DNA of 64,000 bases. It comes from Ypsolopha sequella (Eukaryota > Arthropoda > Insecta > Lepidoptera > Ypsolophidae). The translations under genes and the position numbers were made by a program. The notes below the pieces were generated by a model, which ran no database searches, was not told the DNA's origin, and saw nothing but the letters and a program-made list of their open reading frames with translations. Location of the stretch: the NCBI GenBank assembly GCA_934047225.1, contig OW203988.1, forward strand, positions 868,001 to 932,000, given 5' to 3'. Positions within the stretch are counted from its first letter, which is position 1; each line of letters begins with the position of its first letter. Below, one piece after another: positions 10,746-18,915 of the stretch.

Positions 10746-11475
10746 TTGTCACTACCTTCTTTCAGGCCGCAACGATCCCGTATGTCGATATTTATCACTC
10801 AACCGTTCTAAGTTAAACCACACATACTTCGTAAGGAACGCATTTCCACTGCATTCACTCTACTTTGATCTTTATCTTGCCATACTCAAAATTCACTACC
10901 ATACATAAGTGTAGGAGCCAACACTCCATTATGAACCACCAATCGTGCCTTTGCAGTCACATTTTGGCTACCTATAAAGGAGTGCAGGGCTCCGTTCGCT
11001 TATTTTCCGCATTCACTCTTCTTTCAATTTCACCGTCACACTTTCCATCGTGCGTAAATAGACAACCCAGATAGACAAGCTCATTAACCTGCAATACTTC
11101 CTTGTCTCCAATCTTAACCTTGCATTCAGTCACCACTTTATCCCTCTCTATCACCATAACCTTTGTTTTTCCTACATAAATTTTCATTCCTTTCTTTTCA
11201 TAGGCATTATCCATAATTGTTACCATCTCTTGCAGCTCATCCATCGACAAAGCAAGGAAAAGTTGATGGTCATTGGCGTATAAAAGGCATTTGATAAGTA
11301 ACTCTCCTAATTTCAGTCCACTTTCTTATTATCTATATCTATTATTATATATATATATTCTATATCTATTATTGCGAAATCCGTCGCTTTGAATACTCTA
11401 ATTATTATTAGAGTTCATAACAAACTAGACATCAATCAGAAACAAATTAAAAGCACAAATATTTTTGCAAAAATT

Positions 11476-11680
11476 CCTCGTACCAGGATTTAAACCTGCG
11501 ACCGCCTGCTTAGATGACAGGCGCGTTACCGACTGCGCTACCGAGGTTCGTATCCGGAACGACAAATTTTTCCACCATATCTGTACACCGAATTTTTGTA
11601 ACTTCGTCGTCGTTCCAGACACGAACCTCGGTAGCGCAGTCGGTAGCGCGCCTGTCATCTAAGCAGGAGGACGCATATAG
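11476..11680. mobile_element. Inverted pair of tRNA-like SINE heads
   Basis: Minus strand of 11479-11545 has an A-box-like TAGCGCAGTCGGTAACGCG, a CAGGTTTAAATCCTG T-arm resembling a B box, and partly pairing CCTCG/CGAGG ends. The plus-strand copy from 11618 (ACCTCGGTAGCGCAGTCGG) matches through the anticodon-like arm CGCCTGTCATCTAAGCAGG and then diverges at 11668. The two form a foldback about 200 bases long. The anticodon loop does not fit a functional tRNA, so I call a tRNA-derived SINE or pseudo-tRNA, not a tRNA gene. Confidence 0.6.
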
Positions 11681-11895
11681 ACGGAGAGCTAGTGACCAAA
11701 TCGGTCATGTGGCTTCAGCTGTATTGAAACTCCGTTAGATACTTCCCTGAACAACCTTTTCCGATAAGCACTGGAATTCTGGTAGAGAGATTTCAGGGCC
11801 TATTGTAATAATATTTGTTGTTTTTTCCCGTTTTAAATTTATTAAGGTTAATTCTTGCGTTAATTAATTGATGTGTAATAATAATAATAAAAGTG

Positions 11896-12023
11896 ATGAT
11901 TTATATAAAAACGGCTCACCTCAATACGTGTTATGATCGGGAAAGCCGACCAGTTTATCCGACCGACCGATTAGCCGACCGATCATAACACGTATTGAGG
12001 TGAGCCGTTTTTATATAAATCAT
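11896..12023. mobile_element. Foldback MITE with perfect 45-bp arms
   Basis: Bases 11896-11940 are the exact reverse complement of 11979-12023 (ATGATTTATATAAAAACGGC to its complement). The 38-base loop contains repeated CCGACCGA-like motifs. The complete identity of the arms argues for recent origin or gene conversion. No target duplication is evident and no superfamily can be assigned. Confidence 0.8.
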
Positions 12024-12154
12024 GAATTATCCTCAAGTCTCATTTAATTCTATAATAAAAGTGATGTTATTATATTGTATACATCAATTATTCTATACGT
12101 CACATGACTCACACACGCGAACTGTGTACCTTTCTTTTCATACCTTATAAGCAG

Positions 12155-12416
12155 CAGTGGCGTGCATAGAACTTTTTTCCGGAAAAGCAATCAGAAGGTC
12201 AAGTTTGACAATCAAAAAAATATGAAAAAATTTAAATAACACTTTGAAAAAAAAAAGTTTGTATGACGCCATGGTAGACACCGTCTACCCTGAAGTGAAC
12301 ATTTTCATATCAACTTTTTTTTTTCAAGGTGTTATTTAAATTTTTTCATATTTTTTATATTGTCAAACTTGACCTTCTGATTGCTTTTCCGGAAAAAAGT
12401 TCTATGCACGCCACTG
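12155..12416. mobile_element. hAT-type MITE, 262 bp, with perfect 8-bp target duplication
   Basis: Termini CAGTGGCGTGCATAGAAC and its complement, with inverted arms of about 108 bases (12155-12262 and 12310-12416). Directly outside are identical 8-bp repeats ATAAGCAG at 12147-12154 and 12417-12424. An 8-bp duplication with CAGTGGCG-type ends is diagnostic of hAT transposons; there is no coding capacity, so it was mobilised in trans. Removing the insertion leaves two near-identical tandem copies of the target region (CTTATAARCAGTGATCTTTA). Confidence 0.85.
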
Positions 12417-12663
12417 ATAAGCAGTGATCTTTATTTACTATTACATACCTTATAAACAGTGATCTTTATTTACTGTTTATTTGGTTCTATATTTAAAATT
12501 TTAATTAGTCTTAAAATTCATAATTTGTTGGCCCTTTGATGTAAAAATGGTAGCCTAAATAAAAATGAATACCTATTTGTGAAAAAAAAAACAAGAATTG
12601 GTGTATAATTTGTTGAAGATAATATTCCACATGTACCTACCATTAATAGAATCCACCGAATAT

Positions 12664-12748
12664 ACTATTTGTTGGAATGTAATGATGTCAACTATTTGTT
12701 GGAATGTAATGATGTCAACTATTTGTTGGAATGTAATGATGTCAACTA
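12664..12748 (+). repeat. 27-bp tandem repeat, three copies, upstream of ORF1
   Basis: Three essentially identical units containing ACTATTTGTTGGAATGTAAT and GATGTCA, at a spacing of 27 bases. They lie about 100 bases before the ORF1 start and may be 5'UTR monomers of the non-LTR element, which in other families carry promoter activity; that role is inference. Confidence 0.85.
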
Positions 12749-12843
12749 AGCTTCCTGCTTATATTCTGCGTATATCGCTCGTTCAAGTGACACGTCTGTG
12801 AGTTACTTAACTGTTAAAAATAGGTATCTACCTTCGAAGTGAG

Positions 12844-13821
12844 ATGGCAAAGTGTGACAAATGTAACAAAAATATTACGGCAAAATCACCAGCCCTAGAA
12901 TGTAACAAGTGTGATAAGATTGTACATTTCGGCACTCAATGTTCTGGACTAACCAAAAAACAGGTGACTGCTTTACGCAACACTGAAAACATAGAGTGGT
13001 CCTGTCCGGAATGCCACGAGAACTCGCCAAAGCGCAAGTCCATTATCCGAGATGATGACGACGACGATGATGATGAAGACGATGATGATGGATCTGTAAA
13101 AGCTTCTTCCGTAGATATCAAAAGAATTGTACGGGAAGTGTACAAGGAAGTAGAAAAAACATTAAAAAAGGAGATACGAGAGATTAAAAACTCGGTGGAC
13201 TTTTACTGCAGCAAAGTGGATGAGTTTGTTCTAAGCATGGAAGCATTTAAGGAGAAAATAAAAAGTCTAGAAAACTCTAATGTAGCCCTCAAGAACAAAA
13301 ACACGAATTTGGAAACAAAGATAGGAGCGCTAGAGCAAAGAATGAATGAAATTGAACAGCAGCAGCTTTGTGAACAACTCGAAATAGCTAATGTCCCTTC
13401 TGCAGAGAACGAAGATATTACCAAAACAGTATCCATAATAGCTGAACAAATAAACACAAATATTACAGATGTGAAGGTAGTTAGCAGAATGCCAACTCGC
13501 GATGGACAGCCGGGACTGATTAAAATGAAGATGACGGACCAAGAGGCGCGAGACCGCTGGCTGATGGCTGCAAAAAATAAGAAGCTTGTCGTTTCAGATA
13601 TTGTGAAATCAACATCAGAGTCAACTGGTAAAATTAAAATTTTCATCCGTGAAACTCTTACACCATATAATAAGATGCTGCTATGGACTACAAAGCAGGA
13701 GTTAAAACCAACCTTTAAGTATATCTGGCTCAAAAATGGAAAGATATTACTGCGAAAAGATGACAAGCAAAGGGTCATAACAATAAGATCCATGGACGAC
13801 ATAAAAAATTTAAGTGGCTAA
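12844..13821 (+). CDS. Non-LTR retrotransposon ORF1 protein (PHD finger, coiled coil, FP-like domain)
   Basis: A 325-residue protein starting at ATG 12844, with no stop until 13819-13821. Residues 4-57 form a Cys4-His-Cys3 PHD finger (C4, C7, C20, C23, H28, C33, C54, C57). An Asp/Glu run follows (about 71-83), then a Lys/Glu-rich coiled coil (about 100-175, with KSLENSNVALKNKNTNLETK). The C-terminal 150 residues (ITDVKVVSRMP, RDRWLMAAKN, LTPYNKMLLW, YIWLKNGKILLRK) resemble the baculovirus FP25K-like domain found in lepidopteran CR1-type ORF1 proteins. Such proteins bind element RNA and assist reverse transcription. The start of an ORF2 follows 62 bases downstream, supporting a retrotransposon over a cellular PHD protein. 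The frame is intact although the element is not. Confidence 0.85.
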   Translation: MAKCDKCNKNITAKSPALECNKCDKIVHFGTQCSGLTKKQVTALRNTENIEWSCPECHENSPKRKSIIRDDDDDDDDEDDDDGSVKASSVDIKRIVREVYKEVEKTLKKEIREIKNSVDFYCSKVDEFVLSMEAFKEKIKSLENSNVALKNKNTNLETKIGALEQRMNEIEQQQLCEQLEIANVPSAENEDITKTVSIIAEQINTNITDVKVVSRMPTRDGQPGLIKMKMTDQEARDRWLMAAKNKKLVVSDIVKSTSESTGKIKIFIRETLTPYNKMLLWTTKQELKPTFKYIWLKNGKILLRKDDKQRVITIRSMDDIKNLSG

Positions 13822-13883
13822 TTATTTTTATTACTTTCATATTTCGAATTATAAACTTCCATTTCGTATTCTGAACTGCTACA

Positions 13884-14039
13884 ATGGCTCAATTTGATAA
13901 GATACACTCAAACGTCTGCGAATTTTATAATTGCATAACTGTTACTAATTTTCTAAATTGTATTAGCCAAAAACATAACACCCTAACCTGCATATACGTA
14001 AATATACGTTCCACTATCGAAAACTTTAAAAACATCTAA
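13884..14039 (+). pseudogene. Truncated ORF2 start (endonuclease N-terminus) of the same non-LTR element
   Basis: ATG at 13884 opens 51 codons ending in TAA at 14037-14039. The end reads LTCIYVNIRSTIENFKNI, matching the opening strand of the apurinic-like endonuclease domain, where insect non-LTR ORF2 proteins carry an HxNIRS-like motif. Nothing of the remaining endonuclease or RT follows: 14040-14619 is AT-rich non-coding DNA. The element therefore lost nearly all of ORF2. The call is by motif only. Confidence 0.6.
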
Positions 14040-14619
14040 TACCTAAATTATTAATTAGTATGCCTAATAACTTAAAAGAGTCAATTAATCCTAATAACAT
14101 TAAAATCAAATTAAAACCGTACTTTTTAAATATTTTATCACCTTAGGTATACATAACTATAATTATATATTACGTTTATTTATGTATAGACACAAAATAC
14201 ACGCCCCTAAAACTATTTGATTATCTTTTTAAAATTAAAAAGTCGTAATTAAAATCATAATAAAACATAAAACATCTGTATACAGTAACCCTGCTATTCA
14301 GTCCATTCACTAACTGGACTAATTCTTGAATAACATCTTAGGTTAAAAATTATCTGCAATCTAAAATAGCTTTTAAAAATTGTAGCTAAAGACTACATTA
14401 ATTAGTAATAAAGTCACTTTATAAGTTTATGGTACTATTGACTCACTCGCATGGTTGCGATAAGCGACTAAAGATATTACGTAGGTATGTAAAATATCTT
14501 AATAATTAAGAAAAGTCAATTGTTGTGTGTAAATTTGTAAAACATTACAAATCTTAAAATGAGTCTATGCTTACTTGTATTTTATTTAACAATCTAGATG
14601 TGTTAAGTTGGATTATATG
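14040..14619. other. AT-rich non-coding flank
   Basis: No frame, repeat or RNA gene recognised. It carries the left copy of the 5-bp duplication (ATATG, 14615-14619) of the adjoining BEL element. Confidence 0.5.
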
Positions 14620-15083
14620 TGAGCACGCGATGTGACGGCAGTGCTTTGTATCACCATAGGTTTTAAAAATAGCGGGAAGTGAAGAGAAAATTGGTGAAGA
14701 TGAAAGATCTGACCTTGGGAAGGAGCTGCATGCACCACAAACCACGCTTCGCCTGAGCCACCAAGTCTCTGGTGTTCTCCAAGATGGTTTTCTTCTTCCT
14801 CTTCGTGCCTGGTTGCGCTCTTCTCGGCTAATCTTCTTCGTAATAGTAATAGATGAAAATGAGGCGCACAGCGGGTGCGATCTCAAAATGGCGGGCGGTA
14901 GGGTCTAGGTAGGACCTAGTCGAATGGCAATCAGCGTAGACCTCCGGCGTGAAAGGCTTCTGATTGACGACTGATTGATTTGCGTCCAAAACTAAGCGGG
15001 TGGAGATGCAGCGAAAATGACAGTTGCAAATATTAATTCACAACTACCTCGCAGTATGAGAGCCACAAGAAGTGGCGCGAACA
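14620..15083 (-). mobile_element. 3' LTR of the complete BEL/Pao element
   Basis: Second 464-bp copy, downstream of pol in element orientation. Its plus-strand edges are TGAGCACGCG and GTGGCGCGAACA. It is flanked outside by ATATG. Confidence 0.95.
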
Positions 15084-15100
15084 TTTGCCCCCGGCGTTAA
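15084..15100 (-). promoter_or_regulatory. Candidate polypurine tract before the 3' LTR
   Basis: The minus strand reads ACGCCGGGGGCAAA directly before TGTTCGCG. The GGGGG run is in the place where plus-strand DNA synthesis is primed. The tract is imperfect (one C in GGGGGCAAA). Confidence 0.45.
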
Positions 15101-15183
15101 AACCATTGGTTTTAAAATAAGAATAGAAAAGTAAAAATAAGACAGAGAATAACGAAATTTTGAAGCGGGGGCAAAGAAAGGAG

Positions 15184-18100
15184 TTATTGAGATGGGAGAG
15201 GGCAAAGACGCACGACAGGTCGTTTGTAAACACCTGTCGTCGTTTTGACAGAAGCTACCCTAATGACATTATCTTTGCCAGGGTATACAGCTACAATGAC
15301 ACCGAGCGGCCATTGAAGCGGTGGAGTATTGTCGGTAACTACAACGACAACAGATCCAATTTTGATTGGGTTGGTAGGTGTATTCCATTTTCCTCTAGAC
15401 TGGAGAAGATGGAGATAATCATTCTTCCATCGCCTCGCGAACGATTCTACCATTTGATCAAGCAACGCGTAGCGACGTAATAAATTAACTGGCTCATCAG
15501 CCACCTTGCAAGCGGGTAATTCTTTTAAAGGAGTTGACATCAGAAAATGTGCAGGAGTTAACGCGCTAAGTTCAGATGGATCTTCACTCAGCAGCGTAAG
15601 CGGACGAGAATTTATGACACATTCTATTTGCGTAACTACAGTTAATAATTCTTCGTAGGTCAACAGTTGAGTACCTACTACTCTATGCAAATGCGTCTTA
15701 AATCCTTTGACATATATCTCATAATGTCCCCCAAAATGTGGGCTACGTGGAATATTAAATTTCCATTGTATTCTATGATCGGCAAGTTCATTCGCGAAAG
15801 ACGTTTTAAATTCTTCGGAATTTGTCAAATTGTAAATTTCTGAGAGGGCATTTCTAGCGCCTACAAAGTTCGTAGCATTATCAGAATATACGAAAGACAC
15901 TGCTCCACGTCTAGATAAAAAACGTTTGAACGCGGAAAGAAAAGTGTTCGTGCTAAGATCAGTTGCCAATTCAACGTGAACTGCACGAGTCACCAGGCAT
16001 ACAAATATGCAGAGGTAACATTTGACGGGACGGACTCCACGTTTTCGATACGGAGTGATACTGATAGGACCACAATAATCCACAGCGCAGTGGACAAAAG
16101 CTTTAGCCTCATTAACGCGGCATGATGGTAAATCTGCCATGAAAGGGAAGGTTTGTCTCGGCTTCGCCTTAAAACAATAATTGCAGCTATGTATTACGCG
16201 ACGAACAATATTTCGACAGGAAAGTATCCAAAATTTTTGGCGGATTATTGACATTAAAGCCACTGGTCCAGTGTGACAATTTTTGCGATGATAATGAATG
16301 ATAATCAATTCGACAATATGATTTTTACGAGGTAACAACACAGGGTGTTGTTGATCGAACGTCATGTCTGTGTTGCGAAGTCGACCACCAACGCGTAACA
16401 ATCCATTTTTATCTAAAAATGGCGATAGTCGATTTAAAGCGGGAGAACAAAGTTTATTTGACTTTAATCTTTTTATTTCATCAAGAAAATAAAATGCTTG
16501 AAGAGCTTTAATCAATGCAACTTCAGCGAAATCCATATCGGTAGCGGTAAAAATATTAGAGCGCGGTAAAATACGTAAAAATCGGTATATGTAAATGATT
16601 GTGTGTAAAAGCACAAGCCATGACGAAATTCTTTCCGAAAGAGAAAGAAGAGGATGCGGTTCTTCATTACTAAAAGCGGGAAGAGAAATTGTTTTTGATT
16701 CCGGCAAGTTTTCTTCAATAGAAGCTGATTCTATTGTTTTGATTGGCCACTCTTTAGCGTCCAGATAAAGCCAAGCAGGTCCAGTGAACCAGAGCGGGTG
16801 ACTCATCAACTGCGTGGGAGTGAGACCACGGGAAAGACAGTCGCTCGGGTTTTGAGAACCAGCTGTATGGTAAAAACATTCAGCGGGAATAGCGGATATT
16901 ATTTTTGTTATACGCGTCGCGACAAAGGTTTTAAACCTGTGCGGTGAGGAATGTATCCAGTGTAAAGTTACCATAGAATCGGTAAAACAGTAAATACGTT
17001 CAATATTGTGACGTATTTTATAAGCGTCAACTACACGACGAGTTAATTTCGACATGAGTAACGAGGCACAAAGCTCAAGGCGGGCGACACTGACGGTCTT
17101 GAGTGGACAGACTTTTGACTTTGCGCATACCAGCCGAATGCTAGTGCAAGTGTCTGAGTCATCTTGTACTCTAATATATACGACACATCCGTATCCACGT
17201 TCACTTGCGTCTGCAAATGATATTATCGAAATTTTCGAATTTTGGAACACGTCTAAGTGGCGTTTAATACGTAAATCCCGCAAAACAGGTAGCTCCTTCA
17301 AATAGTTTTGCCAAATCTGCGCAATATCAGAGGGTAGTGTTTCATCCCAGTCTAATTTTAAAATACAGATTTTCTGCAAGAGTAATTTTGCGTACAAGAT
17401 CACAGGAGCGGTAAAGCCGAGGACGTCGTACTGACGTGCTATCACGGACAAAACATTGCGTTTAGTACATGGGCGACTATCTAGCGATACAGTAAAAGAG
17501 AACTCGTCAGAATCAGGCGACCACTGTAAGCCAAGAACTTTAAGAGTTTGAGTTTGTTCTTCAAAATTCTTACTAGAATTTAAGCGGTGAGTATCAGGCA
17601 GTGTATCAAGTAACTGTTGACAGTTACTAGACCACTTGACGAGCTCAAAGCCACCGGCCTTAAGCAATCCTACCAGCTCATCTCTGAGCTGTAAGGAGCC
17701 CTGCACGGTGGGCGTGCTATAGCAGATGTCGTCCATGTAACAGTTTCGTGCGGCTACAGTAGCGGCGAGCGGGTACGCTGAACTCCCATCCTCACAGAGT
17801 TTCCTGACTACTCTCATCGCAAGGAAAGGGCTACTACGTAGTCCAAAGCAGACGCGATTGAACTGATAAGCGATAAGCGGTGAACACGTGTCAAAGCGGT
17901 ATAAAAACTTTTGAAATTTGCGATCATCGGCGTTAACCAAAACTTGTAAGAACATTTGTTTGATATCCGAGGTAAAAGCGATTTCATACAAGCGGAAGTC
18001 AAGTAAAATTAAAAACAAATCGTTTTGCAAATTAGCACCTGTGTGCAGCGTGTCATTTAATGAGACACGAGTACCATCAGCGGAGTCAGTCTTAGTACTG

Positions 18101-18915
18101 GCATTCATACAAATACGCACCTTTGTCGTTGATTTATCAACACGCACTACGGGATGATGCGGAATATAATAACCAAGAGATAATTGGTCATCATTATGAA
18201 GCGGGGATATGTAACCTTTAGTTAGGTATTCATTTATTATATTGTTATACTCGGAACGTAAATCTGCGTTAGAAACAAACCTACGCTCAAGAGACATAAA
18301 ACACTTTTTTGCGTGATGGTACGAGTTTCCTAGTATGTTAGGATTCCGTGCGAACGGTAAAGAAACCGAATAGCGACCAGCGGGGTCACGTGACACATTG
18401 TTAATAAATAATTTTTCACATTCATCATTTGCGGGACTAGAAGCAGGTTCACAATGCACCTCTTCTAATTGCCAAAATTTTTGTAAAATAAAATCTATTG
18501 GCGGTTCAATCTCCATATAAGAGCATAACGAAATTGAACATGCGGTATTTTGGTAAACAGGCGTATTACCAATTAGCGTAAAACCGAAGATGGTCTGAAA
18601 TCCCGTCGGCGTACCCGGGGGACCAGAGACGCGGCCTGATAACAAGATATCCGCGAATAAAGATGCACCGATAAGAATATCAATCTCACCCGGTAAGTAA
18701 AATGTTTCATCAGCAAGTGTGATATCTTTTAAATACGAAAGCGTAGACAAATCCACCTGCACCGATGGTAAGTTGTCGGTAATACGGTCGATTACATAAG
18801 TGTCAAGCGAAATTGAAACCGAATCATCAAATCGTGAAAACAATTTAAGGTTTGTCGCACCCTTAATTGGGTTTGATGAAGAGCCGATGCCCTTAACAAA
18901 AGCGCGGCGAATTTT
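15184..18915 (-). CDS. BEL/Pao pol (rest of protease, RT, RNase H, integrase), same frame as gag after one UAA
   Basis: Open for 1,243 residues directly after the gag stop, with no ATG at its beginning, so it is expected to be made as a Gag-Pol product. Protease remainder: KIRRAFVKGIGSSS and DILIGASLF. RT: motif A AFTSDIKQMF, FGLRSSPFLAMRV, catalytic YMDD at 17728-17739. RNase H: SFADASERGYGCV, RLELCASLL, TDSMVTLHWI, SDCLSRG. Integrase: NCHTG and CNYC zinc ligands, D in VDYCGPI, D in YSDNATNFVG, E in GGHYEIYVKG; C-terminal PPLQWPLGVIVAVYPGKDNV. All catalytic acids appear present. The last 100 bases before the LTR are untranslated. Apart from the UAA this is an apparently intact enzyme set. 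Confidence 0.93.
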   Translation of the reverse strand, partial: KIRRAFVKGIGSSSNPIKGATNLKLFSRFDDSVSISLDTYVIDRITDNLPSVQVDLSTLSYLKDITLADETFYLPGEIDILIGASLFADILLSGRVSGPPGTPTGFQTIFGFTLIGNTPVYQNTACSISLCSYMEIEPPIDFILQKFWQLEEVHCEPASSPANDECEKLFINNVSRDPAGRYSVSLPFARNPNILGNSYHHAKKCFMSLERRFVSNADLRSEYNNIINEYLTKGYISPLHNDDQLSLGYYIPHHPVVRVDKSTTKVRICMNASTKTDSADGTRVSLNDTLHTGANLQNDLFLILLDFRLYEIAFTSDIKQMFLQVLVNADDRKFQKFLYRFDTCSPLIAYQFNRVCFGLRSSPFLAMRVVRKLCEDGSSAYPLAATVAARNCYMDDICYSTPTVQGSLQLRDELVGLLKAGGFELVKWSSNCQQLLDTLPDTHRLNSSKNFEEQTQTLKVLGLQWSPDSDEFSFTVSLDSRPCTKRNVLSVIARQYDVLGFTAPVILYAKLLLQKICILKLDWDETLPSDIAQIWQNYLKELPVLRDLRIKRHLDVFQNSKISIISFADASERGYGCVVYIRVQDDSDTCTSIRLVCAKSKVCPLKTVSVARLELCASLLMSKLTRRVVDAYKIRHNIERIYCFTDSMVTLHWIHSSPHRFKTFVATRITKIISAIPAECFYHTAGSQNPSDCLSRGLTPTQLMSHPLWFTGPAWLYLDAKEWPIKTIESASIEENLPESKTISLPAFSNEEPHPLLSLSERISSWLVLLHTIIYIYRFLRILPRSNIFTATDMDFAEVALIKALQAFYFLDEIKRLKSNKLCSPALNRLSPFLDKNGLLRVGGRLRNTDMTFDQQHPVLLPRKNHIVELIIIHYHRKNCHTGPVALMSIIRQKFWILSCRNIVRRVIHSCNYCFKAKPRQTFPFMADLPSCRVNEAKAFVHCAVDYCGPISITPYRKRGVRPVKCYLCIFVCLVTRAVHVELATDLSTNTFLSAFKRFLSRRGAVSFVYSDNATNFVGARNALSEIYNLTNSEEFKTSFANELADHRIQWKFNIPRSPHFGGHYEIYVKGFKTHLHRVVGTQLLTYEELLTVVTQIECVINSRPLTLLSEDPSELSALTPAHFLMSTPLKELPACKVADEPVNLLRRYALLDQMVESFARRWKNDYLHLLQSRGKWNTPTNPIKIGSVVVVVTDNTPPLQWPLGVIVAVYPGKDNVIRVASVKTTTGVYKRPVVRLCPLPSQ

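Larger units (their letters stand above)
9700..11330 (-). pseudogene. RTE-like non-LTR reverse transcriptase remnant
   Basis: Read on the minus strand, 11330-10760 encodes the end of an RT domain: LLYANDHQLF, in the position of the LLYADD catalytic box, then LVYLGCLFTHDGKCDGEIER at 11060-11120 in the thumb/connection region. After an inserted repeat the C-terminal part resumes as GKTPPGRPRRTYTDQIRDIL and NRRACMTGLMNVEEV (about 9740-9830). These strings match the C-terminus I remember from lepidopteran RTE-type endonuclease-RT proteins. Frames are broken by stops, by dispersed family A (10440-10745) and by a 14-copy 40-bp expansion. The second position of the catalytic acid pair is N-D rather than D-D. 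Clearly dead. Confidence 0.8.

Noticed and set aside
13203..13802. 199-codon minus-strand frame opposite ORF1
   Set aside because: Reverse of a Lys/Glu-rich coiled coil, which gives Phe/Leu/Ser-rich antisense frames; ORF1 has the PHD evidence.
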